Assembly (NCBI RefSeq): GCF_000165425.1
Contig: NW_001799566.1
Coordinates: 346,770-410,769, forward strand
Reading direction: 5' to 3'
Source: Paramecium tetraurelia
Lineage: Eukaryota > Ciliophora > Oligohymenophorea > Peniculida > Parameciidae
Length of the DNA: 64,000 nt
Notes under the pieces: model-generated
Told to the model about the DNA's origin: nothing
What the model saw: the letters and a program-made list of their open reading frames with translations, nothing else
Database searches by the model: none
Shown here: positions 11,519-23,900 of the stretch, in pieces
Layout of the letters: every line of letters starts with the position of its first letter
Numbering within the stretch: the stretch's first letter is position 1
Position numbers and translations under genes: made by a program

Positions 11519-11716
11519 ATGAATAATACTATAATTGATGAATATAATTTTATGAAAGCATCTAAAAATAATAATAAAGTTAATAAATTAAATGTTTGGG
11601 TATTACGTTTAACCAAGCTCACGAGAATTAATAGAAAATCTCCAGACGAACATACAAAGTCCGCATTTGGAATTAGCAATGATTTCTCATCGATAAATGG
11701 CAATGTCAACATATGA
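11519..11716 (+). CDS. 65-aa ORF overlapping the channel start codon
   Basis: ATG 11519 to TGA 11714-11716, 65 residues, polar and basic (e.g. LRLTKLTRINRKSPDEHTK). Its stop overlaps the channel ATG (11713) as ATGA. Either it is an upstream ORF, an independent short gene, or the original N-terminal part of the channel separated by a one-base shift or an intron I could not place. Frame arithmetic for a GT...AG intron joining the two did not work out for the candidates tried. Confidence 0.35.
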   Translation: MNNTIIDEYNFMKASKNNNKVNKLNVWVLRLTKLTRINRKSPDEHTKSAFGISNDFSSINGNVNI

Positions 11717-14048
11717 GAGACCAAAAAAAATAAAGAGAAACACAACCATATCAATATTCACGTACGGCAATCGTCTAAAGTAGTTAAAATATTGAAGGAG
11801 ATTCTCCGGCCCATAAGTAGCAATAGAAATATGTATCCATATTAAAAAGGTATTTTACAACAATAAGGATTACAATAAGTTTTATAAACTCATTAAAGGA
11901 ATATTCAAAAAGAGAACGCTTTCAAAGAATGGATTCGCTATAATGGCATAGAGTTTCAATGATTCCCTTTTATCCTGATGATATTATTGTGATCAAATGG
12001 AAGTATTTTGTGGAATTTGTAACTTTTTTAAGTGTGATCATTTATCCAATTTATATTTGCTTTAACTTATTTGAGTAATTTGAGTTAACTGTTCTAATAT
12101 TCGATATTATGTTTATAATAGATGTAATAATGAATTTCATTACTGGATATATTGATGAAAACAACAACTTGATATTAAATTATCAATAAATATGTTAAAA
12201 CTATTTAAAAACATGGTTCTTATTTGATATCGTATCTGCACTTCCCATTATTAGACATGTAGAGGGTAAGATGAAGTATTTTAAAATGATTAGAGTATTC
12301 AAATACTTTCTATTCAAGAGATAAATAACATATAAGGGGTAAAAGAATTACGTGAAAGTAATAGAAACATTTGATCCTCATGATGAATTTTAATTGAAGA
12401 CCGGCACTAAGTATTTAATAAACGTTTTGATCACCTCATGTTTATTAGTCCATATTTTTGGATGTTGGCAACACTTTTTCGATTAAGGTGATTACATAAC
12501 GAATATCTATTGGGCGAGCTAAACTATTACAACTGTAGGATATGGAGATGTAAAGACTGAACATGAATTTTTTATATTGTGGATGATAATCGGAGTGGCC
12601 TTCTATTCATTCACTATTGGAGATTTTGCCTTGATGATGGAAAAGTCAAAAGCAAATTAGGAATAAGAGATTTTATTTTTAGTAGAATAATTAGGAAATG
12701 CAAAAAAACTACCAGATAAGTTAAAATACAAATTCCTATAATTCATAAAAAATAATATGATTCATAATCCTTTTTGGTCAGATGAATATAGATTAATGAC
12801 CAAACAACTACCACATAATTTAAAATTATACATGTCTATTAGTGCAATGTTAGATTTTTGTAAGCAAATTCCATTCTTTCTTTATGATATCAACAACACT
12901 TTCTAGCTATTGATAAATATTAGGTATATGATTGTAGAGGAAGGAAGTATTATCTATAGAGAAGGCCAGAATTCTAGTGAGATTTTCTTCCTTTTAGATG
13001 GTGACATAAGAATAATGACAAAGGATAAGGGATTATTATTGAATATCTTGGAAGGGACTATGTTTGGGGAATTTGAAGCAATTGAAGAGAAATTGAGAGG
13101 TACGTATTGTATAGCTTAAAAAAAATCGATTTGCTTGGTTATTCCTTACAGAATATTAAGAAGGGCTATGGAATAAAGTGCAATATTGGATTTTGAAATA
13201 AAGTAACTACATCAAAGAAGAAGAAGACTTATCATAAACAACTTTCATGAAGAAAAAAGTAAAATATTAGAAATAAATAAGGAAAGAAAACTGCATATAA
13301 AAGATAGCATGTTAAATTCTACACTCAGTCTTTCTTGTAAATGACTAGAGAGGAGTATTTGTTGGAAAAGAAGAAAAGTTAACTTTAAAACATGGAAGAG
13401 TACAATAAAATGATGTTAAGTAAACTGATTGGACAAAGAATACAAAAAGCATAGAATTGTTTAGTGAAATTCAAGAGATCAGTACATAGAGTTATTGAAA
13501 TGAATCATTTGCTTGATGATACTATGCCAGAGTTATGGAAAGAATTGAATAATTACCAGCTTATTAAAAGAGTGTTTCCTAAGAAATACTTAAAATAAAA
13601 ACATGAAGTTATCTCTTTATCTAGAAAATCTTCATCAGTTCATTCTCATTTGAGCAGATATGCAAATCTGAGTTAACAATGCTTTTTCCAAAAATTACCA
13701 GAAATAAGAATCAAACATTTAGTTCTCCAACATGTTAGACAAACAAGGAATAAATTCATCCCTTTGCATCAGTCTCTTAATCACTATATTTAGGAATATC
13801 AAGAACAAAGTCAATAGTTGTAATCCAAAAGGAAGGAAAATATTGAAAGATCTATTTGGAATAAAAAATTTACAAAAATTTCATAAACAGTGATTCTCAG
13901 AATTGATGAAATTCAAGAAAGTGGAAATAAATACTTTGCATTAATGCAAAACATGAAGAAGATTGAGAAGCTCTGGTTGAAAGGCTCAATGTACAAATTT
14001 GAACTATTCTAATTGACTCATGGAAAAGAAAAGTCATTTCTGATGTGA
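11713..14048 (+). CDS. cyclic-nucleotide-gated/HCN-type potassium channel
   Basis: 770 residues from ATG 11713 to TGA 14046-14048 with one 23-nt intron (13259-13281). Order: polar N-terminus; six-transmembrane channel core beginning near residue 95, with an acidic S3 (IFDIMFIIDVIMNFITGY); a pore with the K+-selective filter TTVGYGDV at about residues 273-280; S6; then a C-linker and cyclic-nucleotide-binding domain from about residue 350 (EEGSIIYREGQNSSEIFFLLDG, MFGEFEAIEEKLRGTYCIA, with the phosphate-cassette arginine). The last ~230 residues are basic and helical. It should conduct K+ across the plasma or ciliary membrane under voltage or cyclic nucleotides. S4 is weakly charged (FKMIRVFKYFLFKRQ), so voltage sensing is uncertain. 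Paramecium has many such channels. Confidence 0.92.
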
Positions 14049-14121
14049 ATCAAGTTTTGTGAATAATATTTGATTAAATGATTACGATGTTTTTATATAT
14101 TAATGTACTTAAAAAGAACAA

Positions 14122-14766
14122 TCATCTTGCACCCTTTCCTCTTCTTGCAGTGTGGCTGACATATGGCTTAGCATGTGATCCTGGTAATCCTGAAGCTCTG
14201 CCAAAATGCTTCAATTCTTCTCTGACTCTTGGTCCTCTCAATAAGATTGTTCCAGTGCCTTGAATATTAAATTATTTATATACCTGTTGGGTTTTATTGT
14301 GCTAATTGATCGAATGTCAAGACCTTTCCACCGGCGGCAAGAATTCTCTTTCTAGCTGTCTCAGTGAATCTCAAAGCACACACGTTGATCTTGGGAACAG
14401 TGAGGAGACGTACACTAAATGCTTTTTTACAAATAATTACTCATCTGTGACAGTGCCTACAACAACAAGTGTTCTTGTCTTGTCTTTGGCTGTATTAATT
14501 TATTTAACAAGTCTGCTAACACTAATTGGATATCTGGCTGTTCTTGTTTATTAGAGTCTTCTTAGGACTGTTGCATTGAAATTTGAATCTGTTCTTCTGG
14601 CTAAGAATTTATATAGCTAGGATTTAAATCAATTATTAAAATACCTTGATTAACAATTTCAAATAAAGGTTTGTTGAGGTCACCTTTCTTTAAACATTTC
14701 TTTGTACTCTTGTCTTCTTATATGCGTCAACTCCCTAACATGATTATTAGTGATATTTGTTACCAT
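14122..14766 (-). CDS. RPL18: ribosomal protein eL18 (large subunit)
   Basis: 178 residues from ATG 14766 to TGA 14122-14124 in five exons; the introns are 29, 28, 26 and 25 nt. The first intron follows the start codon directly, as in RPL7A in this window. Family landmarks: [95 protein letters not shown] at the C-terminus. It is a structural 60S protein. Convergent with the channel gene (73 bp between stops). All conserved blocks are intact. Confidence 0.97.
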
Positions 14767-15135
14767 TTTAAAAATAAATATATCTTTATTTAATTTATGT
14801 CATATATAACTACAATAAAATTATTCATCAATTCACACAATGCTACATACTTCGCACCTATAATTCATTTAATTCACGCATCTCTTCAAAAATCATTCCA
14901 TCTATACTAATTACCATCGACATTCCAAATCTTTTATTCTGAAATTACAATTTGTTTACTTTTTAATCATTCTCAAGAAGATGACCATCCTTCAATTATG
15001 ACAAACTCTATTTGGATAGAAAATAATATAATTTAATATTATTCCAATAAGGAAATGATCAATGACCTGACTTCGATCACACTCTATTAGGTTTCTGAAT
15101 AATATTAAAATACTTATTTATAATAGATATATTAT
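14767..15135. other. short intergenic region upstream of RPL18
   Basis: The minus strand has an open frame without ATG near its beginning, ending at TGA 14828-14830 (text such as FGMSMVISIDGMIFEEMRELNELQ). It looks mildly coding but has no start and overlaps the RPL18 promoter region. I do not call a gene. Confidence 0.4.
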
Positions 15136-15872
15136 TCATCTTGTATAAAATACTCCACCGAAATTTCTTGAGTATCCATTGTTTGTGCTCTTGGTATGAT
15201 AATCATTATATACGAAGCTCGATTTTCCAACTCCTGGGAGACGATTCCTAGATTGATAATTCTATTTTACACTGCAAATTCCTTGTTTTTTAATAGATTC
15301 AGTTATTTCAATTTATAAATGGAAGTCATCAACTCTCTCTTTTGAAGTAGCAAATCAGCATCACTAACAATACTGTCTATAATTTGATTTCTGATTGTTG
15401 ATTTTGGTACTTTATTGATTCGTTCATCAAAATACAAACTATCCTTGAATTATTGAAGTGTCCTTTGCTTTTGAATGCTTTGAGAAGGAGTAGAACTGTA
15501 AAATTTGTGCTGTTGCTTGTCTTAAGCAGTCTTAGGAGTTTGATTTGATAGCCTGTATCTATTTTAAGTTACATTTCTTTGGTTTTGGGTTTCCACTTTG
15601 GGTTGATTCCTCTAAGAGTATTACTATTCCTATTCAAATTGTTATTACTCCATCTGATTTTAATGGTTGCGATTTTCTTGTTCATCCTGAAACTCAACTT
15701 TCATCTATCTTTATGGCGACTGTAATTGTTGTGAATTAGATAACATTTATTGAGGTGCAGATTATTTGGGTATTTCTTACTTTGGAACATACACAGCAAA
15801 TTTATTGTTGGTTGAATAGGGTTCATCCTGAAATTCAATATTTTTATAAATTGATTTGTTGTTGCTATTCAT
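15136..15872 (-). CDS. hypothetical Q-rich protein with coiled-coil segment
   Basis: 237 residues from ATG 15872 to TGA 15136-15138, one 23-nt intron (15248-15270). The intron matters: without it the frame appears to run on towards 14.8 kb; with it the protein ends in a compact tail, NNGYSRNFGGVFYTR, a type of ending I consider genuine. The N-terminal half is Q/N-rich with two FQDE(P/Q) motifs; residues ~150-215 contain a helical stretch (DADLLLQKRELMTSIYKLKQL). No recognised domain, signal peptide or membrane span. Divergent from the EF-hand gene at 15926 with only 53 bp between the start codons. Confidence 0.75.
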
Positions 15873-15925
15873 ACTTGATTATTTTATTTATTTATTTAAT
15901 AAATAAATAATAAATAAGTTCCCCT

Positions 15926-16531
15926 ATGAAATAAGATAAAAAAAAGTAAACACTTCTTCAAAACCCTAAAAATCAAAGCAAAGGTCCCAAACAACAAGTC
16001 ACTTAGAAACTTCCTGATGACATGGTATCTTGTATTTTACCATATTAAAATTATGATAGGAATCAGAAATCAGAGACTGTTTCAATTTTTATGATCCCTC
16101 CAGAACAGGATTCATTAATCGTCAGAATATGAGATCCATATTGGGCAATTTTGGTTTTATCAATAAAACTGTAAAAGACATAGAAGAAGAAATAAGAGAT
16201 GTTGTAGAAGAGTATTGTCTCCTCCTATTCTTAGAACTCGAGATAGCTTTTCATTGAAGGACGTTATATAATTGATTTCCAGAAAGTGGTTTGAGAATAA
16301 AGGCAGAGATGAAGAAATAGATGAAATTTATGAATTGTTTGTTAGAAAGTAAAAGTAACTATTAAATCTAGGGATCGCAAAGTAGGATTACCTGAAATAA
16401 AGAATGTATTTGCTCAATATCTTGACATTCAAATTAGTGATGCTGACATTCTTGAATTCATCTAGGATGCAAGCAAGGATAAAGATGGGTTGACAAAGGA
16501 AGACATCGCTGCTAAAATGGGTTATATCTGA
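15926..16531 (+). CDS. calmodulin-like EF-hand protein
   Basis: 174 residues from ATG 15926 to TGA 16529-16531, with introns of 35, 23 and 23 nt; the spliced length divides exactly. After a basic ~35-residue N-terminus comes an EF-hand region: ESEIRDCFNFYDPSRTGFINRQNMRSIL, a second helix pair (KDVIQLISRKWFENKG) and a C-terminal part with DRKVGLPEIKNVF and DASKDKDGLTKED. The loops lack several calcium-coordinating residues (DPSRTGF, DASKDKDG), so calcium binding may be weak or lost in some hands. It resembles calmodulin-like or troponin C-like structural members. The next gene starts 16 bp after the stop. Confidence 0.8.
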
Positions 16532-16546
16532 TATTAAAATTATAAA

Positions 16547-17056
16547 ATGAACTAAAGATAATTAACTTTATAAACATTTCTTCAAAAACAACATAATATC
16601 AATTTAGAATACCAATTACCAACTGCTGTCACTACCAACTCTGTCCCAATATCATAATTATGGAGTGAAAAATATTGCTAAAAGGTCTTGAGAGTCAGCA
16701 ATCTTAAAACTTTTTAATAATCATAAGAAAAACAAAAAAGAATCACAGCACATATCAAAGTCTAAAAATTCTTTCAAAAACCCAAATTTGAGAAAGTTAA
16801 TCAATAATATTAAGCTGCTGAAATATATGGGATTAACTAAATTATAGAGGAACTTGATAAAGAAAGAAGCGATATTAAGGATTTATCATAAAGAATCACC
16901 AGAAGTGTCTCGAGAGAAGAAAAAGATGTTAAATTCAAGTAAAATAGGGAAAATAGAAAATAAGATGAATTCATCGCTTTCTTACACAAGAAGTTTTCAT
17001 TGAAACCACTCATTAGGCCAAGAAAATAGAAAAATAATATTGATATTACTATATGA
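16547..17056 (+). CDS. hypothetical basic protein, 169 aa
   Basis: Intronless ORF from ATG 16547 to TGA 17054-17056, with many TAA/TAG glutamines. It is Lys/Arg/Gln-rich and helical in the second half (IIEELDKERSDIKDLSQRI, KFKQNRENRKQDEFIAF), and no hydrophobic segments are seen. It follows the EF-hand gene by 16 bp on the same strand, unusually close even here. No family recognised. Confidence 0.68.
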
Positions 17057-17121
17057 ATTCTTTTATAAACATTGTACTCATAGTATATATATATATCTCT
17101 AAATCAAATCTTTACTCAATA

Positions 17122-18036
17122 TCATAATCTCTTTTTCAACTATTTACTAAATTAATTTAAGTCTGCAATAATGTGCATTATTTCTTTCACTTCAGGATTT
17201 TAACTGTTATTTATACTTTTCCTGCTTTTTTGTGTTATTTTTGTTTTAGATTTCTCCCTTGTCTTTGTTTCTTTTAACTTTGGTCTAAAAGTACAATCTT
17301 TCATTTCTTTTTCACTCTTTCTTTTTTACTCAAAATTTATTTTCTCTTATAGTCTTTATTTCCATTCTTAATTTCGCTTAGCGATATCAGAAGGAGATTT
17401 GGATTTGTCCTATTGCTTAATTTCAATCTTTGGAGATGTTGGAGATTTACGCAAATGTATTTTTGCATAACTTCCACAATGATCTGAGAGCATTGACCAT
17501 TAAGTTTAATTAGGAGGAGGGGAATTTAAATTTTGAGAGGAGTTTCGTCGATATACAAAATTGCTATTATTTTATTATTTGATAGGACTGATGTCTTCTG
17601 CAGGGAATAGATCCTCTTTAACTTTAAAACTTGATAATCTCAATTCAGATCGTTCTAATGGCAGAGACTGTCTTCTTAAGTCTTGGGCACTAGCATATCT
17701 ATTGAATTGACTAAGTAGACCTTAATCATCATCTTATTGTACTTATGTCTCCTCAATCAAATGAGGTTTGATAATGGATGGAGAACTTGTGATAGTATCA
17801 GGAATTTTGTTATTATTGTGTACAAGTTTTAAGAATTCATCATACTTTTTAATGGTCAATTAAACATCCTTATGTACATCTTTAATTAAAGAGCAAGACT
17901 TTTTTGCTACTATGTTGGCATTGAAAAGTGATTAATTTAATTTGGTGTGAGACTTATCAGGAGTGATAGGATGGGATACTTTTTAGGCGTAAGATTGCTC
18001 ATGTATCCTCTTTTTTGTTTCTTAAAGTTATTGCAT
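17122..18036 (-). CDS. hypothetical protein with ciliate-type basic C-terminal motif
   Basis: 304 residues from ATG 18036 to TGA 17122-17124 without introns. Mostly disordered and Ser/Gln/Lys-rich. Near residues 235-260 it has EKEMKDCTFRPKLKETK, a 'CTFxPK' motif repeated in many ciliary or cytoskeletal ciliate proteins; this is recollection of the pattern, not a named domain. No membrane span. Convergent with the 169-aa gene (66 bp between stops). Function unknown; cytoskeletal association is an inference. Confidence 0.72.
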
Positions 18037-18232
18037 ATTCAATAACAATAAATTGATTGTTTTTTATTTAATTAAATTATAGCCTTTTACTAATACAAAA
18101 TATATATAAGACATGTTGGTTCTCTTATTAGTTGATATATAATTGAGAAAGTGAATGATTTATAGTAATCTAATACTATTATATAAATGCAGTAAGAATT
18201 GTGATCAATTAATTGCAGAAATAAATTTTATT

Positions 18233-19247
18233 ATGGATTAATTAGAATTATTGAAAATATGGAGAGGGATCATTGTAGCATTGCAATAGAAATACAGTGA
18301 TATTAATGGTGCATTTTCTGATTTGGATGTTAATAATTCAGGAGAAATAGAAATCGATGATTTGGCCTCAGAGTTAAAGAAAAATCATAATATTCAATCT
18401 GATGAGTAAACTTGATTATAACATAATTAGAACCATAAAACAGCTTTTTGAATACTTAAACACTTCAAAATCAGGAGCAATAAATTTAGAGGAATTCGAG
18501 AATCATTGGACATAAGTTGATTAAAATATAAAGTAAGCAACAAATCAGTTAAAGTTTTAAAAACAAAAATTAGATAATGAACAATAACTTTTGATATCTT
18601 CTGAATAGAAATCAGCCTAATAATTCTCTGATCTATTTAAAAGTTATGCATCAGGAAATTCACCAAACAAATATATTAATGTTTAAGGTGATTTCCAAAT
18701 TAACCATTTCACTTAAACCACTGGGACTCCTCCTAATTATCAATAACAACGCCCTCTCAATTTTTTGGATAATTTCAATTATAATAAGAAAATATCACCG
18801 CCAAAACACTCCTATTTATTAAAAAGTAGAGCTGAAATTCAGTAGGATAGACTTAGAGATATGTAAAAAAGGATTACCAATATATTTAATGGGAAACCAG
18901 AACCGAAAAATTCATCTCCAAGATTAAGATAGGAATTTGATATCTATCTCAATAACAAATTAAACAAACCAAACACAACCAGAAGGTAGGCTTCATATCC
19001 TTAATTTTCATTTGATTTTTAAATTATCTATCCATAGAGAAAAACTCAAAGAAATTTTGAATAAAGATTTTCCTTTAATCAAAGAACAGATCCTTCTCCT
19101 AATAGATCTTAAGACAGAATTTCCTTATAATAATATGCGTACTAATTCTTTGATAGAGTTTACGAGCATAAACAAACTTCATCTCTTTTAGGATTCCAAA
19201 AGAAATAATAGATCTAACCTAAAACAACATTTATGTTCAGATTATGA
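18233..19247 (+). CDS. EF-hand-containing protein with disordered tail
   Basis: 329 residues from ATG 18233 to TGA 19245-19247, one 25-nt intron inside the EF-hand region that restores frame exactly. Residues ~15-80 form an EF-hand pair: INGAFSDLDVNNSGEIEIDDLASEL (loop DVNNSGEIEIDD) and a second hand QLFEYLNTSKSGAINLEEFENHW that lacks the first acidic residue. The remaining ~240 residues are Q/N/P/S-rich and basic. The likely role is a calcium-sensing adaptor; no partner is evident. The next gene, an NDR kinase, starts 56 bp downstream on the same strand. Confidence 0.78.
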
Positions 19248-19303
19248 CAATTAAATTATATAATTAATTATCTATAAGTATTCAATAAAAACACTTATAA
19301 ATA

Positions 19304-20864
<1,561 letters not shown>

Positions 20865-20971
20865 ATAACCCTATGAATATTTGATTTTCCTATAAATATG
20901 TATATATATAGTTATTTTAACATGTAATCAACATTTGTAAACATAAAATATAATTCAAAAATCTAAATCAA

Positions 20972-23900
20972 TCAACACATTTAAAAAATATTTGGATTAG
21001 GTTCCTTTTTTGCTTTAAATACTGGTTTACATAGCTTTGATTTCAAAATTTTGAACTACTGATAAATATCAACCATCAAACAACATACTAAATTAACACT
21101 AAACAAACTTATATTTACCCATCCAATTTATATCCTATATTAATAAAATTAATCCATATCATGGCATAAAAATAAGATGGAATTTAAATAAATTGAAGTT
21201 TCAAAAACAATGATTTTGAAATTCTCAAAACTCTAAATCATTGGTTTCGATAACAAAATATATAAAGTAAATATTACTGATTGAAAAGATATAAATAGAG
21301 TTTAACATGCTGGCATAACTTAGAAAAGCACCAATGTGCATATAAAACTTAATTTCTTTATTAATAGGATTGTTTAATATTGGGCATTCCATTTGTTGAA
21401 TTTAGTATTAATACCTTCAAAAAACAAGTTTGATTTCACAGTTTGTATTATCTTATTTGATATTAATGAATAGGAATAGAATCCCAAAATTGATAATAAA
21501 TTAAATGAAAAAATAGCAACGGAAAAGGCTGAACATATATACAGTAGTCTACTTTATTAGGAGAATGTAACTATTTGTAATAGAGAGGTGAATGTTAAAT
21601 CATAGTAGCTTGATAAATACACTCTAATCAATCCTTAATAGAAGAATGACTTGATGTAAATTAATGCAAAAGATTCCATGGAATGCAATAGTTCTATTAT
21701 TTTTTTGACTAAGCATTTAACTGAAGAATCAACATGATTGATTAAATGTTAATATTTTAATTTGATGAGTAACTGAATCATTATTTTTGATAACTTATAA
21801 TTGATGATACTAGTTAATAGGATAATTATGAAGCCTTAAAAATTAGTTCCAAAGAAACAATCAGTCTGAAAGATTTCAAATTTGCCAACATTATATTAAA
21901 TTGTGGGAGTCTCTTATTGCATAAGCTTATCAAAAATTGAATCCAAATAAAGATAATCATATAAAGGCTATAATGATACAAAATCAAAAATGGCGAGGAA
22001 AATTGAAAAGTTAATGGGGTAGTTAATATTTATGTATTTGATGTATGATAATTATTATAGATTATCTAGTAAATTCCAAAAGATTTCAAAGTTGCCTAAG
22101 AAAAATGATAGAACAGCTATTCCGATGAGAATATAGAGGACAATTGAATTGAAATATGCTGCTGTTTCCGTAATTACTTTTTGCAAATTAGTCAATATTT
22201 CAATATTGTATAACTTAAGAGTAACTCTAGATGATGGGTTATTCCCTAATTCATTGATTAATAGATCTTGATTAAATGTTAAATTTAAAATTGGGTGTTT
22301 GATAGAAATCTAAAATTATAGATCAATTGTATATGAGACATCCATTAATTCTTTTGATACTTAAGTTATTGGTGTTAGTGTGAAGCTGAATTGATTTTTG
22401 TCAAGGTCTGAGATAGAGATTTAAATAGATTTAATAAAATCTTGAGAATTGTAATATGATTCAGATAACATAACTGGTTAAGTAAAGGTCAATGATAAAT
22501 AAGCTGGGTTACGATTTATTATTGAAAGTAGTGGGAGAGGAAAATCTTATTAAATACAAAGACTTAATTAATCTTATATGATGCATTTCCAATTAGTTTC
22601 AACTTCACATTTGCTATTACAACCATCATGATCATTAAGATTACCATCGTCACATTCTTCTTTTTCTTCAATAACAATGCCATCTCCACATTGAGTGAAA
22701 CAAAAAGAGTTGTGTTGATAGAATCCATAGAGACACTCCTAACATATTCCTTAATAGCAATTTAAACATTCAAAGGAACAGTGATAATCACATTCATAGC
22801 AACCATCAAATTAAATAAAATTACCATCATCACATTTTTCTAAAATAGTTATAATTCCATCTCCACAAATTGAGTCACATTCCTATGTAATAGTGTTATG
22901 AATCCATCCATTTGGATTACATTTCAAACAAACCTTGGCTTCACAAATTAAACATCCAAAAGAACATTGAATTTTGCATTCATAACATCCATCATAAGGT
23001 AGATTATTGGTATCATCACATTCTTCAAATGGATAAGTAACAACTCCATCTCCACAAATGGGTTGACACATATCAGAGAAACATTGTTATAAAGACTATT
23101 CCCATACACAATTGTCTCCATTTTAATCAAATAAACATTCAGACGCATACTTGTAAGAATTACAATTAGTTTTAAGTTAACATCCTCCTTAAGCCTTGAG
23201 AGTACATTGTGTTTAAACAGAATTGCATTCATCAAAAGTAAATGGAATGATGGGCATAGAGTTGCAAATTTTATCATAACAATTTCCAGAAACCCAAATG
23301 CAATCATTAGAAGTTCTATCGAAATTACAACATATTTGATAATGACAATCATTACAATTTAATCTTTATAAACATGTTTGGCCATCACTTGTACAATGTT
23401 TATCAGGGAATAACTATTAACATTACATTTCATCACCATAAAAATAGTCTTCGCATTCAACAGTTTTGCAGGATTCATTTATGCAATATTTAGTGTAATC
23501 AGAACATAAATGAGTTTAATCTACAAGAAGAGTATTACAATCAAGAAGTATACATTTTAGATTGATATGATCCCATACGCATTTGTCACTTAAAGTAGCA
23601 TTTTCACAAGTGGATTCGTTTACATAATAGTTGCATTCTTTAGTTTTGCATTTATTAACATCCCAATAACATGGAAAATGATTTCTATTAAAATAACATT
23701 GATAAGATTTGGTATAATTAGGGCAATCAGTTAACTCTATGCAACCATCCCGCAATTCATTTACAGTGCAAATATTCAATAAAGTATTGCACTTTGTATG
23801 AGTATTGTTTAAATTATCCAATATATTACATGCATTTAATTCAAAGCATTGTGAGACATTACTATTCCAATAGCATTTCTAATTAGTTGCACTTTAATAG

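Noticed and set aside
11014..11520. TGA codons in the 11-kb relic read as selenocysteine or tryptophan
   Set aside because: No selenocysteine signal is visible and every other gene in the window uses TGA as stop.
11491..11754. Minus-strand hydrophobic ORF of 87 codons
   Set aside because: Antisense to the small ORF and the channel start; hydrophobic text is expected opposite A-rich coding DNA.
14078..14554. Two plus-strand ORFs of 61 and 82 codons
   Set aside because: They lie antisense to the well-supported RPL18 exons and have no protein-like features.
14830..15135. Extending the minus-strand gene at 15.1-15.9 kb into this segment
   Set aside because: A 23-nt intron at 15248-15270 brings the gene to a natural end at 15136; the extension needed implausible splicing.
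21177..22030. Plus-strand reading that looked like a decayed C2-type gene (strand-like text with several frame changes)
   Set aside because: It is the antisense shadow of the membrane-spanning C-terminus of the minus-strand cysteine-rich gene, which is open without interruption through this region.
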